A DNA stretch of 64,000 bases, from NCBI GenBank assembly GCA_036013505.1, contig CP107851.1, forward strand, positions 496,001-560,000, in the 5' to 3' direction. The notes under the pieces are model-generated. The model searched no databases. It was not told the DNA's origin and worked only from the letters and a program-made list of their open reading frames with translations. This DNA comes from Streptomyces sp. NBC_00510. Lineage in GTDB: Bacteria; Actinomycetota; Actinomycetes; Streptomycetales; Streptomycetaceae. The position numbers and the translations under genes are program-made. This document shows positions 41,591 through 51,800 of this stretch, piece by piece; position 1 is the stretch's first letter, and the number at the start of each line of letters is the position of its first letter.

Positions 41591-44500
41591 TCAGCCGGCC
41601 AAGCCTCCCTTCACGGCGAGGGCATCGCGGGCAAGAGCGGTCCGCGCGGTCGCGTCGGTCACCAGTTTGGTGTCCTGGGCCAGTTGCGCGACCTGGTCCA
41701 GGACCGCGGCTGCCTGGTTGGTGCGCCCTGCGTCGGCGTGCGCCCGGGCCTGGTCGAGCCGGACCGTCAGCCGCTGCCGGCCCTGCTCGGTCAGCCGGTT
41801 CTCCGCACGCAGTTGGGTGATCAGGGTGTCCATCTCGTCGAAGGAGGTGCGGGTGGTGAAGTGCACCGTGCGAGTGGTGGTGTTGCCCGCCGCGTCACGA
41901 CCTGTGACCACCAAGTCGTGGTCACCCAGCGGCAACCGCCACAGCAGCAGTGGCTGCCCCGGGGTGACGGGAGTACCGTCCAGCAGCGCGGACGCGGACG
42001 GCCCTCCGGAGACGGCGTCCGTGACCGAGACCACCGGCGTCGGGCGCTGGGAGTCCCCGTAGGCGGTGTCAGCCGTCACGCCCGTGACCGTCACCTCAGG
42101 TCCGGTCCGGTCGATCCGAACGGCGATGGTGCCGACCGCGGAGATGTTGTTGGCCGTGTCCGTCGCCCGGTACCGGATGGAACTCATCCCCTCTGCGGAG
42201 AGGGTGACCGTGCTGTTCGCGCTCAGCCAGGTCGTGCCGCCGTTGAGCGAGTACTCCCGGCTCTTGATGGCGCCGTTGTCGGTGGCGTTGACGGTCAGCG
42301 ACACATTGCCGGTGTACCAGCCGTTGCTGCCGGTGGGCTGCGCCGGGTTGAGGGTGGCCGCCACCGTCGGCGGGGTCCTGTCGGCGACACCCGACCCCTG
42401 GAAGGTGAAGGAGTCCACCTCGACGCCGCCCGAGGACGTGACGTAGAGCTGCCTGGTGCCGGAGGGAGCCGCACTCAGCGCCGTGTTGATCGTCTGCCAG
42501 CCGTCACCCGCCGGGACCGTGATCGTGGCGAACGGGTCGGACCTGGGTGTGCCCCAGCGCAGCGACAGCGTTCCGGCGCCGGTGGCACGGGTCTGCACCC
42601 CGGTGATGCCGGCGAAGGACACCGGGTCGTAGCCGATCCAGTCGCCGTTGTCGAAGGCGGTCAGCTTGCGCTGTCCGGACGCGGTGGCGTCATCGGTGAT
42701 CACGACGCCCTGGGACGAGTCGTAGTGTTCGCCCTGCATGAGGGCGGGGTTGAGGACGACCTGGGCGTCGCTGGTCGCAGGCGGCACAGAGCCGGCGCCC
42801 CGGTCGGTGTAGGTGAGACCGAGGACACCGAAGACGTTCTCCGTGTCACCGTGGCCCGCGTCGGCCGGGGTCGTGATCGCCCCCGAGCAACCGGTCCCGC
42901 TGCTCACCGGGTGGCCGTGCTGGTTGTGGCCGAGGCCGAGGGTCCAGGCGGCCTTGGTGCAGTCGACGTTGGTGCCGTCCTCCGGATCGTCGATCCGGGT
43001 GGCGTACGGCACCACGTCGCCCCAGGTGAAGAAGCCACCGTTGGGCGGGGAGGTGAACGCCACTGTCGGAGCGGTGTTGCCCACGGTGATCTGCTTGCTG
43101 GTCAGGCCGGTCTTGCCCTCGGGGTCGGTGACCTTGAGGCGGGCCCGGAGCTGGCCGTTGTCGGCATAGGTGCGGGTGGCCGTGGGGCCGGTGGTCTCGA
43201 AAGTGCCGTTGCCGTCGAGGTCCCACTGGTAGGTGAGGGCGGAGCCTTCCGGGTCGGTGGAGCCGGTGGCGCTGAAGGAGACGGTGAGCGGTGCCTGGCC
43301 CGAGGAGGGGCTGGCGCTGATCACCGCGGTGGGGGCCTTGTTGCCTTCTGCGTAGTCGATCCGGTAGAGGCCCGCGTCGGGGTTCTGCCGGAAGAAGCCG
43401 TCGCCGTAGTCGAGGACGTAGAGCGCGCCGTCGGGGCCGAACTCCAGGTCCATCGGGTTGTCCCACGGCGGGATGCCGTTCTCGGAACGCTGGCTGTTGG
43501 GGAGTACGTTCTCCAGTTTGGTGACCGGACCGTCCGGGCCGGCCAGGGTCAGGGCGGCGACGTAGTCCTGGGAGAACTCCCCGAAGAAGGCCTTGCCGTC
43601 CCAGTAGGCGGGGAACTTGCCCGGGGCGGGGTTGGCCGCGTCGTAGTGGTAGACCGGGCCGCCCATCGGGGCCTGGCCGCCGGAACCGCCAGGACCGCGG
43701 AAGGCGGTCAGTTCCGGCCAGGGCTGGTCGGTGTCGCGGTCGCCGTACCACAAGGTGGCCGCCCTTGACGGGGGCAGCTGGGTGAGGCCGGTGTTCCAAC
43801 GGGAGTCGTTGACCGGCGCGGCGCAGTCGAAGGCGGGGCCGGGCGTGAGGGTGGCGAAGTCGAAGTCCCGGTAGGGACGGGTGTTGTCACCGGTGCAGAA
43901 CGGCCAGCCGCTGTTCATGGCGGTGGTGGTGGTGTCCCACTCGACGTAGCCCATCGGTCCGCGGTTGGGGTCGGCGTTCCCGGCGTCGGGGCCGTAGTCG
44001 CCCCACATCACCGCGCCCGTGGCCTTGTCCACCGTCATCCGGTAGGGGTTGCGCAGGCCCATCACGAAGATCTCGGGACGGGTCTTGTCCGTGCCGACGG
44101 GGAACAGGTTGCCCGGCGGGATGGTGTACGTCCCGTCGTCCTGGACGTGGATGCGCAGGATCTTGCCGCGCAGGTCGTTGGTGTTCCCGGAGCCGCGGCG
44201 CTCGTCGAGGCCGGGGTTGTAGGTGGCCGCGTCGTTGATCGGGGTGTAACCGTTGACGTTGGGGCCGGACGCGGGAGTGTTGCCGCCGGTGGACAGGTAG
44301 AGGTTGCCCTGCGCGTCGAAGTCGACGTCGCCGGCGACGTGGCAGCACTGACCGCGGTTGGTGGTGACGCGGATGATCTCCTGGGCGGTGGACAGGTCGA
44401 GCTTGTCCCCCGTCCACTTGAAGCGCGTGAGGGCGTCGTAGCCCTCCCACTGCTTCCAGTACGCGTCGGTCTGCCCGGCCGGCAGCCGCTCGGGGGCCGC

Positions 44501-44923
44501 ACCGGCGGGAGTGCTCAGCGGCGGCGAGTAGTAGAGGTAGACCCAGTGGTTGGTCGCGAAGTCCGGGTCGAGGGTGACGGTCTGCAGACCCATCTCTGAG
44601 TTCTGGTAGACGTCGAGGTGGTTCACGACCTTGGTGATTCCGGTGCCGGGGTCGGTCATCCGCAGATCGCCGTTGCGGGCGGTGTGCAGGACACGCAGAT
44701 CGGGCAGCACGGCGAGGTCGATCGGCTCGCCGGTGTCCTTGCTGAGCGTGGCCTTCTCGTAGTTCGACCAGTCCACGGCGGGGTCGGCCGCGGCCGTGCT
44801 CGCCTGCGCCGCGAGTGCGTCGTCCGGGTGCGCCTGCGCAGCCGGTGCCAAGGCGAGACCGCCCAGCATGGGCAGCGACGCCAGGAGCACCCCGGCCATG
44901 AGGCCTCTCAGGGTACGGTACAC
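41591..44923 (-). CDS. Large exported PQQ-type sugar dehydrogenase with PKD and binding modules
   Basis: About 1110 residues. A GTG at 44921-44923 with AAGGAG ahead starts a signal peptide (LMAGVLLASLPMLGGLALAP). Residues about 50-520 are a soluble-glucose-dehydrogenase-like propeller (GDVDFDAQGNLYLSTGG, LRNPYRMTVDKATGAVMWGD, NPMDLEFGPDGALYVLDYGD). A PKD domain follows (VSFSATGSTDPEGSALTYQW). Next are a CBM6-like region (LTAFDNGDWIGYDPVSFAG), Ig-like domains (SREYSLNGGTTW) and a helical C-terminus (LTEQGRQRLTVRLDQARAHA). It should oxidise sugars outside the cell with PQQ, probably bound to polysaccharide. It lies 116 bases after the isomerase-like gene. Confidence 0.87.
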   Translation of the reverse strand: MYRTLRGLMAGVLLASLPMLGGLALAPAAQAHPDDALAAQASTAAADPAVDWSNYEKATLSKDTGEPIDLAVLPDLRVLHTARNGDLRMTDPGTGITKVVNHLDVYQNSEMGLQTVTLDPDFATNHWVYLYYSPPLSTPAGAAPERLPAGQTDAYWKQWEGYDALTRFKWTGDKLDLSTAQEIIRVTTNRGQCCHVAGDVDFDAQGNLYLSTGGNTPASGPNVNGYTPINDAATYNPGLDERRGSGNTNDLRGKILRIHVQDDGTYTIPPGNLFPVGTDKTRPEIFVMGLRNPYRMTVDKATGAVMWGDYGPDAGNADPNRGPMGYVEWDTTTTAMNSGWPFCTGDNTRPYRDFDFATLTPGPAFDCAAPVNDSRWNTGLTQLPPSRAATLWYGDRDTDQPWPELTAFRGPGGSGGQAPMGGPVYHYDAANPAPGKFPAYWDGKAFFGEFSQDYVAALTLAGPDGPVTKLENVLPNSQRSENGIPPWDNPMDLEFGPDGALYVLDYGDGFFRQNPDAGLYRIDYAEGNKAPTAVISASPSSGQAPLTVSFSATGSTDPEGSALTYQWDLDGNGTFETTGPTATRTYADNGQLRARLKVTDPEGKTGLTSKQITVGNTAPTVAFTSPPNGGFFTWGDVVPYATRIDDPEDGTNVDCTKAAWTLGLGHNQHGHPVSSGTGCSGAITTPADAGHGDTENVFGVLGLTYTDRGAGSVPPATSDAQVVLNPALMQGEHYDSSQGVVITDDATASGQRKLTAFDNGDWIGYDPVSFAGITGVQTRATGAGTLSLRWGTPRSDPFATITVPAGDGWQTINTALSAAPSGTRQLYVTSSGGVEVDSFTFQGSGVADRTPPTVAATLNPAQPTGSNGWYTGNVSLTVNATDNGAIKSREYSLNGGTTWLSANSTVTLSAEGMSSIRYRATDTANNISAVGTIAVRIDRTGPEVTVTGVTADTAYGDSQRPTPVVSVTDAVSGGPSASALLDGTPVTPGQPLLLWRLPLGDHDLVVTGRDAAGNTTTRTVHFTTRTSFDEMDTLITQLRAENRLTEQGRQRLTVRLDQARAHADAGRTNQAAAVLDQVAQLAQDTKLVTDATARTALARDALAVKGGLAG

Positions 44924-45039
44924 AGTGATGCGTCTCCTTGGTCTGTGCCGGTCAGGAGGTGCGCAGCCGGGCCGGCCCGCCGGTTGCGCCGTGGCAGCGG
45001 TACGCAACCGGCGGGCTGTGCCCGGTGGGGTGCCTGCGA

Positions 45040-46014
45040 TCAGGCCAGCAGCCCCTTCAGGGCCGTGAAGCTGCGCTGCGCGGCGCCGAACGAACCCGGC
45101 GGGTTGGGCTGGGTGTTGGGCGCGGTGTCCTGCTCCCAGATGCCGACGTGGCTGCCGCGGGCCCCGATGTCCCGGATGAACTGCTGGTACGGCAGGACGC
45201 CGGCGCCGAACTCGACGATGGAGTAGCCGTCCGCCCCCGAGCTGGCGGCGCCGTCCTTCATGTGGAACAGCGGGTACCGGTAGGGCTGGTTGCGCACGTA
45301 GGCCGCGGGGTCGAAGCCCGGCCAGCGGTGCTGGCCCACGTACGCCCAGTACACGTCCAGCTCCAGGTAGACGTAGCGCGGGTCGGTGTTGCGCAGGAAG
45401 ACGTCGTACAGCCGGACCGACGGCTGGTCGGTGGCGAAGGCGAACTCGCCGGCGTGGTTGTGCTGGTAGAGCTTCAGACCGCGGGCGGCCGCGGCCTGCC
45501 CCCAGGCGTTGAACTCCTCCGCGGCGGCGAGGTAGCCGGCGACCGTGTTGGAGTTCGACGGTGCGTTGGCGGTGCCGACGTGCGGCATGCCCAGGATCTC
45601 GGCCGCGTCGAGCTGGCCCTGGAGGTTGGAGCGGAAGTCCCCGATGCCGACGTGGCTGCCGATCGCCTTCAGACCGTTGTCGTCCAGCAGTTGCCGGATC
45701 TCCTGGAGCGTGATCTGCCGGCCGAGGATCGAGGTGTTCTGCGTGTAGCCCGCGAACTCGACCTCCTTGTACCCGATGCGTGCCATCTCCTCCAGGACGA
45801 CCCGGAAGCCGAGCGAGCTGACCTTGTCGCGGACGCTGTAGAGCTGCAGGGAGATGCGGTCCTTCGGGATGGACAGGATGCTGGTCGCGGCGGAGGCGGA
45901 CGGCGCCGTCGCGGCGCCGACGATCGAGGCGGCGGCGACCGCCACAGTGGTGGCGGCGGTGGCCCGCAGGAAGTCTCTGCGGTCGAAGGACTTGTCCAGG
46001 TGGCCCACGGTCAC
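45040..46014 (-). CDS. TAT-exported sugar-phosphate-isomerase-like TIM barrel
   Basis: A 324-residue protein. FDRRDFLRATAATTVAVAAA is a twin-arginine signal cut after ASA. The mature part follows the xylose-isomerase-like TIM barrel: ISLQLYSVRDKV, RIGYKEVEFAGYT, KAIGSHVGIGDF, LKLYQHNHAGEF, YLELDVYWAYVGQ and YPLFHMKDG, with the Glu, His and Asp metal ligands in these strands. Such exported barrels often accompany secreted sugar dehydrogenases and are thought to act on keto- or hydroxy-sugars. No PQQ-synthesis gene is near. The substrate is not known. Confidence 0.87.
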   Translation of the reverse strand: MTVGHLDKSFDRRDFLRATAATTVAVAAASIVGAATAPSASAATSILSIPKDRISLQLYSVRDKVSSLGFRVVLEEMARIGYKEVEFAGYTQNTSILGRQITLQEIRQLLDDNGLKAIGSHVGIGDFRSNLQGQLDAAEILGMPHVGTANAPSNSNTVAGYLAAAEEFNAWGQAAAARGLKLYQHNHAGEFAFATDQPSVRLYDVFLRNTDPRYVYLELDVYWAYVGQHRWPGFDPAAYVRNQPYRYPLFHMKDGAASSGADGYSIVEFGAGVLPYQQFIRDIGARGSHVGIWEQDTAPNTQPNPPGSFGAAQRSFTALKGLLA

Positions 46015-46102
46015 TCCTTGATGGATGGGGCAAAGAAGAGTGGGGTGTGAGGTGTGTGGTGTTGACGGTGCGGAGCGCTACTTGCCCGTGGACGGGCTGG
46101 CA

Positions 46103-47053
46103 TCACAGGCCGGTGCCCTCGGCAGCCGCTTCGGCCTCCGCCTGCGCGGTACGCGCGGCCACCTTCGCGGCGAGGTCGGCACCGCGATCCTGCGGGGCCG
46201 CCTTGGCGGCCCGGGCGAGCGACGCCGAGGGGGCGGTGGTGGTCGCGGCGATGCCGCCGCGCACGCGGGCCAGTTCGCCCACCTGGAGGGCGGGGCTGTT
46301 GTCGCTGGCGGTGAGCTTGCCGCGGACGATGGTGTTGTCCAGGACCGCGTTCGCGTTGTTGCCGGTCACCGCGAGGTCGCCGCCGAGGTAGGTGGCCTGC
46401 GCGCAGGAACTGAGCGGGCCGTCGCCGCCGAGCTGGAGGGTGTCGGAGTTGTTCTGGTACGCCGTGTCGCCGTGGACTTCGCTGGCGCACAGGACACCGC
46501 CGAGCGTGTTGGCGCTCACGGTGAGCGTCTTGGCGACCGTGCTGTCGTACACGTCGGTGTAGAGGTTCGCGTCGCCGGAGACGGCGCCGGAGACGGTGGT
46601 GCCGGAGATGTACAGCTCGCCTGAGGAGGCTCTTATGTCTCCCTTCACCGTGGCGTCGACGCTGTACAGGAAGCCTTCGACGGCCGAGATCCCACCGCTG
46701 GCCGTGGTGTTCTGCACATGTACGCCGAAGGCCCCCTGCTCGGTCACCGCGCCCTTGACGCTGCTGTCGGTGATGTCCAGGTAGGCGTTGTCCCCGACGG
46801 CGACGGTGCTGCTGAAGGTGACGCCCTTCGCCACGAGGTCGGCGCCGGCCTCGATCGTCACCGTGCCCTTGACCTTCGTACCGGTCAGGGTGCACGACGC
46901 GCCGGCCGGCACCACGAGGGCGCCGCTCACGGTGACGGCTCCGCCTTCTCCCACACAGGTGGTCGTGAGCGCCGCCTGCGCGGGCGCCGCAATCGTGACC
47001 AGGCCTCCCGAGGCCACCAACGAAGCTGCAACAAGGTAGTAACGGATCTTCAT
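46103..47053 (-). CDS. Secreted beta-helix-like repeat protein
   Basis: A 316-residue exported protein. MKIRYYLVAASLVASGGLVT followed by APAQA is a signal peptide. The mature part is made of short strands ending in V/T, such as TKVKGTVTIEAGADLVAKGV, SSVKGAVTEQGAFGVHVQNT and TTVSGAVSGDANLYTDVYDS, about every 20-22 residues. This pattern suggests a right-handed beta-helix like polymer-forming cytoskeletal or surface proteins. A late Ala-rich tail (about 30 residues) follows. The ATG at 47051-47053 is preceded by AAGGGAAG. It is in line with the isomerase gene, 88 bases upstream. Confidence 0.8.
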   Translation of the reverse strand: MKIRYYLVAASLVASGGLVTIAAPAQAALTTTCVGEGGAVTVSGALVVPAGASCTLTGTKVKGTVTIEAGADLVAKGVTFSSTVAVGDNAYLDITDSSVKGAVTEQGAFGVHVQNTTASGGISAVEGFLYSVDATVKGDIRASSGELYISGTTVSGAVSGDANLYTDVYDSTVAKTLTVSANTLGGVLCASEVHGDTAYQNNSDTLQLGGDGPLSSCAQATYLGGDLAVTGNNANAVLDNTIVRGKLTASDNSPALQVGELARVRGGIAATTTAPSASLARAAKAAPQDRGADLAAKVAARTAQAEAEAAAEGTGL

Positions 47054-47508
47054 GGAGCTTCCCTTCTGCTGCGGTTGCGGCCACGGCGACATGCCGCGGC
47101 CGGGAACCCCCGCCACGGCGGGGTGCTGCGGAGTGCGGGACATCTGTTACGACGGAGAGCCGCTACATGCGGCGGGCGGGAGCTCTGCTTCTCGTCGGCG
47201 GTGAGGACGCGTCACATACGGCCCCGGCATGCGGGGTGGGTTGCAAGGCCGCACTGGCGTTACGTCGACGCAACACCGCGTCGATCGGCTGGAACGCTAA
47301 TCGGGGTCCCCAGTGGTGTCCAGAGCTTTGGACGGAGTCATCGGAATCTTTTTGCCGAACCGTCAAAAGATCGCAGTCAACGGCGAATTGGATCGGTCGA
47401 AATACTGGATAGCACCTTGACAGGGGTGACGCTCTGCCGCACGCTCGTGACGCTTCGCCACTCAGTCAGCGGTTCCACGCACCATCGTCATCCCTGACAG
47501 GAGCGCTC
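47054..47508. other. Intergenic stretch upstream of the secreted repeat gene
   Basis: About 455 bases with no recognised gene. GC falls near 47330-47420. It is the likely promoter region for the leftward exported-protein genes. Confidence 0.35.
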
Positions 47509-47730
47509 ATGCAGACCGGATCGTGGATCACCGGCGCCCGTGGCTCTGTCGCCACCACGGCACCTCTCGGTCTGCTCGCCTTGCGGGCCGGACTGGCCGA
47601 ACCCACGGGACGTGTGACCTGGTTGCCGCTCGCCCACGCAGGCCTTCCCGGCCGGTCCGCCCCGGTCGTCGGCAACTGCGATGTATACGATCTCCCTCTG
47701 CGCCGGGAGGCGGGGCTGCTCACATCGACG
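47509..47730 (+). pseudogene. Inositol-3-phosphate-synthase-like N-terminal fragment
   Basis: MQTGSWITGARGSVATTAPL followed by GLLALRAGLAEPTGRVTWLP is the Rossmann start of the inositol-3-phosphate synthase family. DVYDLPLRREAG continues it, after which family likeness ends. The rest of the roughly 360-residue enzyme is missing. Confidence 0.6.
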
Positions 47731-47875
47731 TGGGCGACGGCGGCAACTTCCCTTCCCCTGACCGCCTCCGGGCTGCCGTAGCGCTTGACCGGCCCCGGCG
47801 AGGCCGCCTGTCGGTCGCGGCCCACGGCCTTCGGTACGGCCGGACAGGTGAGCAGAAATCGCGGCAGTGCGGCGG

Positions 47876-48045
47876 CTGACTGGTGACTACCCGGCAGCGG
47901 CCGAACTGCTGGAGCAGGCCCTGGAACTCCACCGCGCCCTCGGCAACCTCTCTGGTGAGGCTGAGGCCCTGAACGGCGACGTCCGCGTCGACTACACCCG
48001 CAACACAGAACTCTTCGCCGAACTCCACGAAGGCATCCTTGAGTA
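47876..48045 (+). pseudogene. Orphan TPR fragment
   Basis: The + frame reads GDYPAAAELLEQALELHRAL, GNLSGEAEALNGDVRV and ends FAELHEGILE with a TAG at 48043-48045. The first part is one full tetratricopeptide repeat of the AfsR/NB-ARC type found in streptomycetes. No start and no further repeats are present. Confidence 0.55.
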
Positions 48046-48154
48046 GGGCGCACGCCGTCTTGGGGTGGCTCCCCACCCGGCTGGCCCAGGCGTCGAACCG
48101 CGTGGGCATGACCGCAGCACACCGCTGGATTCCCCGCGTGACCCGTATTGTCCG

Positions 48155-48246
48155 TGGTCTCCGGTGGCAAGATCGAGTGACTTCATCATCCCCGCGGTCC
48201 CGGGCACCTGCGCCGCTCCGATCAGCAGATCTCCGATCTGTGTCAT
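48155..48246 (-). pseudogene. Aldehyde-dehydrogenase-like N-terminal fragment
   Basis: TQIGDLLIGAAQVPGTAGMM then KSLDLATG resembles the first 30 residues of ketoglutarate-semialdehyde-type aldehyde dehydrogenases (usually ending FNPATGE). It breaks off right after. Confidence 0.4.
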
Positions 48247-48589
48247 GTGCGTGCTCCCTTGAACGCGCGGTTTTGGAGGGAGCGCAGCGAGGGAGCGGCG
48301 TACATCTCAAGGAGAGACGTCACGGTGACGCAACACATCAGCGCACGTGACCAAATTTTGAACACCCTGCCAGCAGGCGGAGCTTTCCTCGACAACGCGC
48401 AGATCCGACGCTTCAGCCATGGGGGTGACGTTAGGAATCCTGGAGACGGGCGACCACGTCAGCTCGCTCCTGGGTCACCGGGATGGAGTGGCCGCTCGGC
48501 GCCGCGTGACCGTAGCGACCGTCCGCATGCGATCGACCGGCGCATGGTACCGGCCTCCTCCATTTCCGGGCATGGCATGTCGTGTGGCG
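48247..48589. other. Stretch without a recognised gene
   Basis: Short + frames such as RDQILNTLPAGGAFLDNAQI (48343-48405) look coding-like but were not identified. They are likely further debris. Confidence 0.3.
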
Positions 48590-48700
48590 TACGCCCGGCC
48601 AGTACGCAATCCCCCGTCGGCACCGGCGCCAGACCGCCGTCCAGCACGTACACCCGCATGTTGTCCATCGGGCCGGAGACGGGGCCAGCGCGAGGAATGC
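48590..48700 (-). pseudogene. NRPS adenylation-domain fragment
   Basis: Leftward reading gives GPMDNMRVYVLDGGLAPVPT, which matches the A5-A6 stretch of nonribosomal peptide synthetase adenylation domains (GxPxxNxxVYVLDxxLxPVP). Nothing of the domain before or after remains in frame. Confidence 0.5.
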
Positions 48701-48810
48701 AGCGACCGACCGTCCTCCGCCGCTTGTGTGTTCCGGGTCGGTGCCCGGCTCAGTCCCTGTCGGCGATGCCCGGAGGCCCGACACGGCTTCCGGGCACCGC
48801 CGTCGTGCCG

Positions 48811-51800
48811 TTATGAGTTGCTACGGGCCAGCCTGAGCGTCACCAACTGGAACGGTCGCAGCAGGAGTTCTACGGCGCCGTCGACCAACTCCGGGCCAAC
48901 AGCCCCAGCCACTGGCCGCTCCAGCAGGTCGGTCGCGGTGACGTCGACCACCGTGAAGTCCGGCCGCAGCCGTGCGGTCGCCCTCCCGCCCCGAGACTCG
49001 TACACCCGGACGATCACATCGCCGCTCTCGTCATCCGCGAGCTTGACCGCGCTCACGACCACCGCGTCGTTGTCCACGACGACCAGAGGCTCGACCGCTG
49101 CGGTGCCCGGCACGCGGCGCTCGGGCAGGTTGATGCCGTAGCCCTCGGCGACCGCGTCGCCGATCGAGGCCCCGGGCGCCAGGGCGTGCCGGAAGCGGTG
49201 CACCCCCTGGTCGGTCTCCGGGTCGGGGAAGCGCGGCGCGCGCAGCAGCGAGACCCGCACAGTGGTGGTGGTCCCGCCGTCCTCGTTACGCACGGTGCGC
49301 GTCACGTCGTGCCCGTAGGTGGAGTCGTTGACCAGGGCGACCCCCCAGCCCGGCTCCTCGACGTGGACGAAGCGGTGGTTGCACGCCTCGAATTTGGCCG
49401 CGTCCCAGCTGGTGTTGGTGTGTGTGGACCGGAAGACGTGTCCGAACTGGGTCTCGGAGGCGTATCGCTCGGCGTGCACGTCCAGAGGGAAGGCGGCCTT
49501 GAGGAACTTCTCCGTCTCGTGCCAGTCGACCTCCGTGTCGATGTCGAGGCGCTTGGCGCCCGGAGCCAAGGACAGCAGCTGGGTGACCGAGGAGGAGCCG
49601 AAGCGGCGCACCACTCGTACCGACGCGGTGCCGTCCCCGGCCGGGGCCAGCTCGTCCAGGTCGGTCAGGTCGGTGACGGTGTTCCGGTAGAACTCGTCGA
49701 CGTCCCAGGCATCCCACTGGTTGGGGAAGTCGGGGTGCAGCTGCAGCAGGTTGGCCGCCGTTCCGGGGGCCACGGCCTCTCGGCGTGCGCTGAGGTCGAA
49801 CGCGGAGACAACCAGGCCGCGCCCGTCGATCTCCACCCGCAGCAGGCCGTTGTCGAGGACGAATCCGCCGCCGTCCCGGGGCAGCGGTGCCGTGGCCACA
49901 GCCGCGGCCACGGGGGCGGCGCCGCCGGCGGACACGCCGGCACGGGTGTGCGGCGCGGCGTTGAAGACCAGTTCGCCGCCCGTGGCCGGGCCCGCCAGGG
50001 CACGCTGCGCGGCGTCGATGATGCCGAGCAGTTCCTCGGCGACGGCGGCGTACGTGGCGCGGGCCTCGCGGTGCACCCAGGCGATCGACGAGCCGGGCAG
50101 GATGTCGTGGAACTGGTGCAGCAGCACCGTCTTCCAGAGTCGGTCCAACTGCTCGTACGGGTAGCTGAAGCCGGTCCGCACGGTGGCGGTGGCCGCCCAC
50201 AGTTCGGCCTCGCGCAGCAGGTGTTCGCTGCGCCGGTTGCCCTGCTTGGTCTGGGCCTGGCTGGTCAGCGTGGCACGGTGCAGTTCGAGGTAGAGCTCGC
50301 CCACCCACACCGGCGGGTCGGGGTACTCGGCCTCGGCCTTGGTGAAGAACTCGCGGGGGGTCTCCCAGTGGACCGTCGCCGAACCGTCGAGGTCGCGCAT
50401 CCGGGCGGCCTTGGCGATCATCTCGCGGGTGGTACCGCCGCCCCCGTCTCCCCAGCCCGTCGGCGCGAGGGAGTGCCGGGCCCTGCCCTTCTCCTTGAAG
50501 TTCCGCGCGGCGTGCGCGATCTCGCTGCCCTTCATCGAGCAGTTGTAGGTGTCGACGGGCGGGAAGTGCGTGAAGATCCGCGTGCCGTCGATGCCTTCCC
50601 AGGTGAAGGTGTGGTGCGGGAACTTGTTGATGGTGCTCCAGGAGATCTTCTGGGTGAGCAGCCACTTTGACCCGGCGGCCTTGATGATCTGAGGCAGGCC
50701 GGCGGCGAAGCCGAAGGTGTCGGGCAGCCACGCCTCCTCGTTTTCGATGCCGAATTCCTCGAGGAAGAAGCGCTTGCCGTGAACGAACTGGCGGGCCATC
50801 GCCTCGGAGCCGGGCATGTTGGTGTCGGACTCCACCCACATGCCGCCCGCCGGCACGAAGCGTCCCTCCGCGACGGCCTTCTTGACCTTCGCGTACACCT
50901 CGGGGCGGTGCTCCTTGATCCATGCGTACTGCTGGGCCTGGGACATGGTGTAGATGAAGTCGCCCTCGTCCTCGAGCAGGGCGGTCATGTTCGACGTCGT
51001 GCGGGCGACCTTCCGCACGGTCTCGCGCAGCGGCCACAGCCAGGCGGAATCAATGTGCGCGTGCCCGACCGCGCTGATGCGGTGCGCGGTGGGCCGCGCG
51101 GGTACGGCGAGGACGCCGGCCAGCCGCTCGCGAGCTGCGGCCGCGGTGCTGTTGACGTCCTGCAGGTCGATCGCGTCCAGGGCGCGGCTGACCGCGCGCA
51201 GGATGTCGTGGCGGCGGTCGGAGTCCTCCGGGAGCTCGACCATGAGCTCGCCGAGCACCTCCAGGTCCTGCACCAGCTCCCAGACGGTCTCGTCGAGAAC
51301 GGCCAGGTCCATGCGGGTCAGGGTGTACTGGGGGTCGTCCCCGGCGGTGTCCTTGTCGCCGAGCTGCGTCGGCAGGAAGGGGTGGTAGTCGAGCAGCACC
51401 GGGTTGGAGGCAGCCTCGATGTGGAGCAGCACCTCCTCACCGCCGGTGGCCGGGGAGGCGATCCGCACCCACTGGTTGCGGGGGTTGAGGCCCTTCACCG
51501 GGCTGCCGTCGGGCCGGTAGACCAGGCCCTCGCACTGGAAACCCGGCATGTTCTCGTCGAAGCCGAGGTCCAGGACCGCCTCGACGGTCCGCCCGGCCCA
51601 CGCCTCGGGCACGGTTCCGGACACACGGAACCAGCTGGTGCCCCAGGGTGCGCCCCAGCGATCGCCGACGGCGACCGGCTCCACGGGGGCGGTCAGGCCC
51701 TCGGCGACGGGTACCGGCTCTCCCGGGGCGGTCCACACGGACACCTCGAGCGGTGTCGACTCCGGGTAGAGGGCGGGCCGGATGCGTTCGTCGAGTACGC

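Noticed and set aside
41684..43768. 694-codon + frame opposite the sugar dehydrogenase
   Set aside because: Val/Gly/Arg-rich antisense shadow without motifs.
44924..46033. Extension of the sugar dehydrogenase frame to 1480 codons
   Set aside because: The extension overlaps the isomerase-like gene and is not protein-like; the GTG at 44923 with AAGGAG begins a proper signal peptide.
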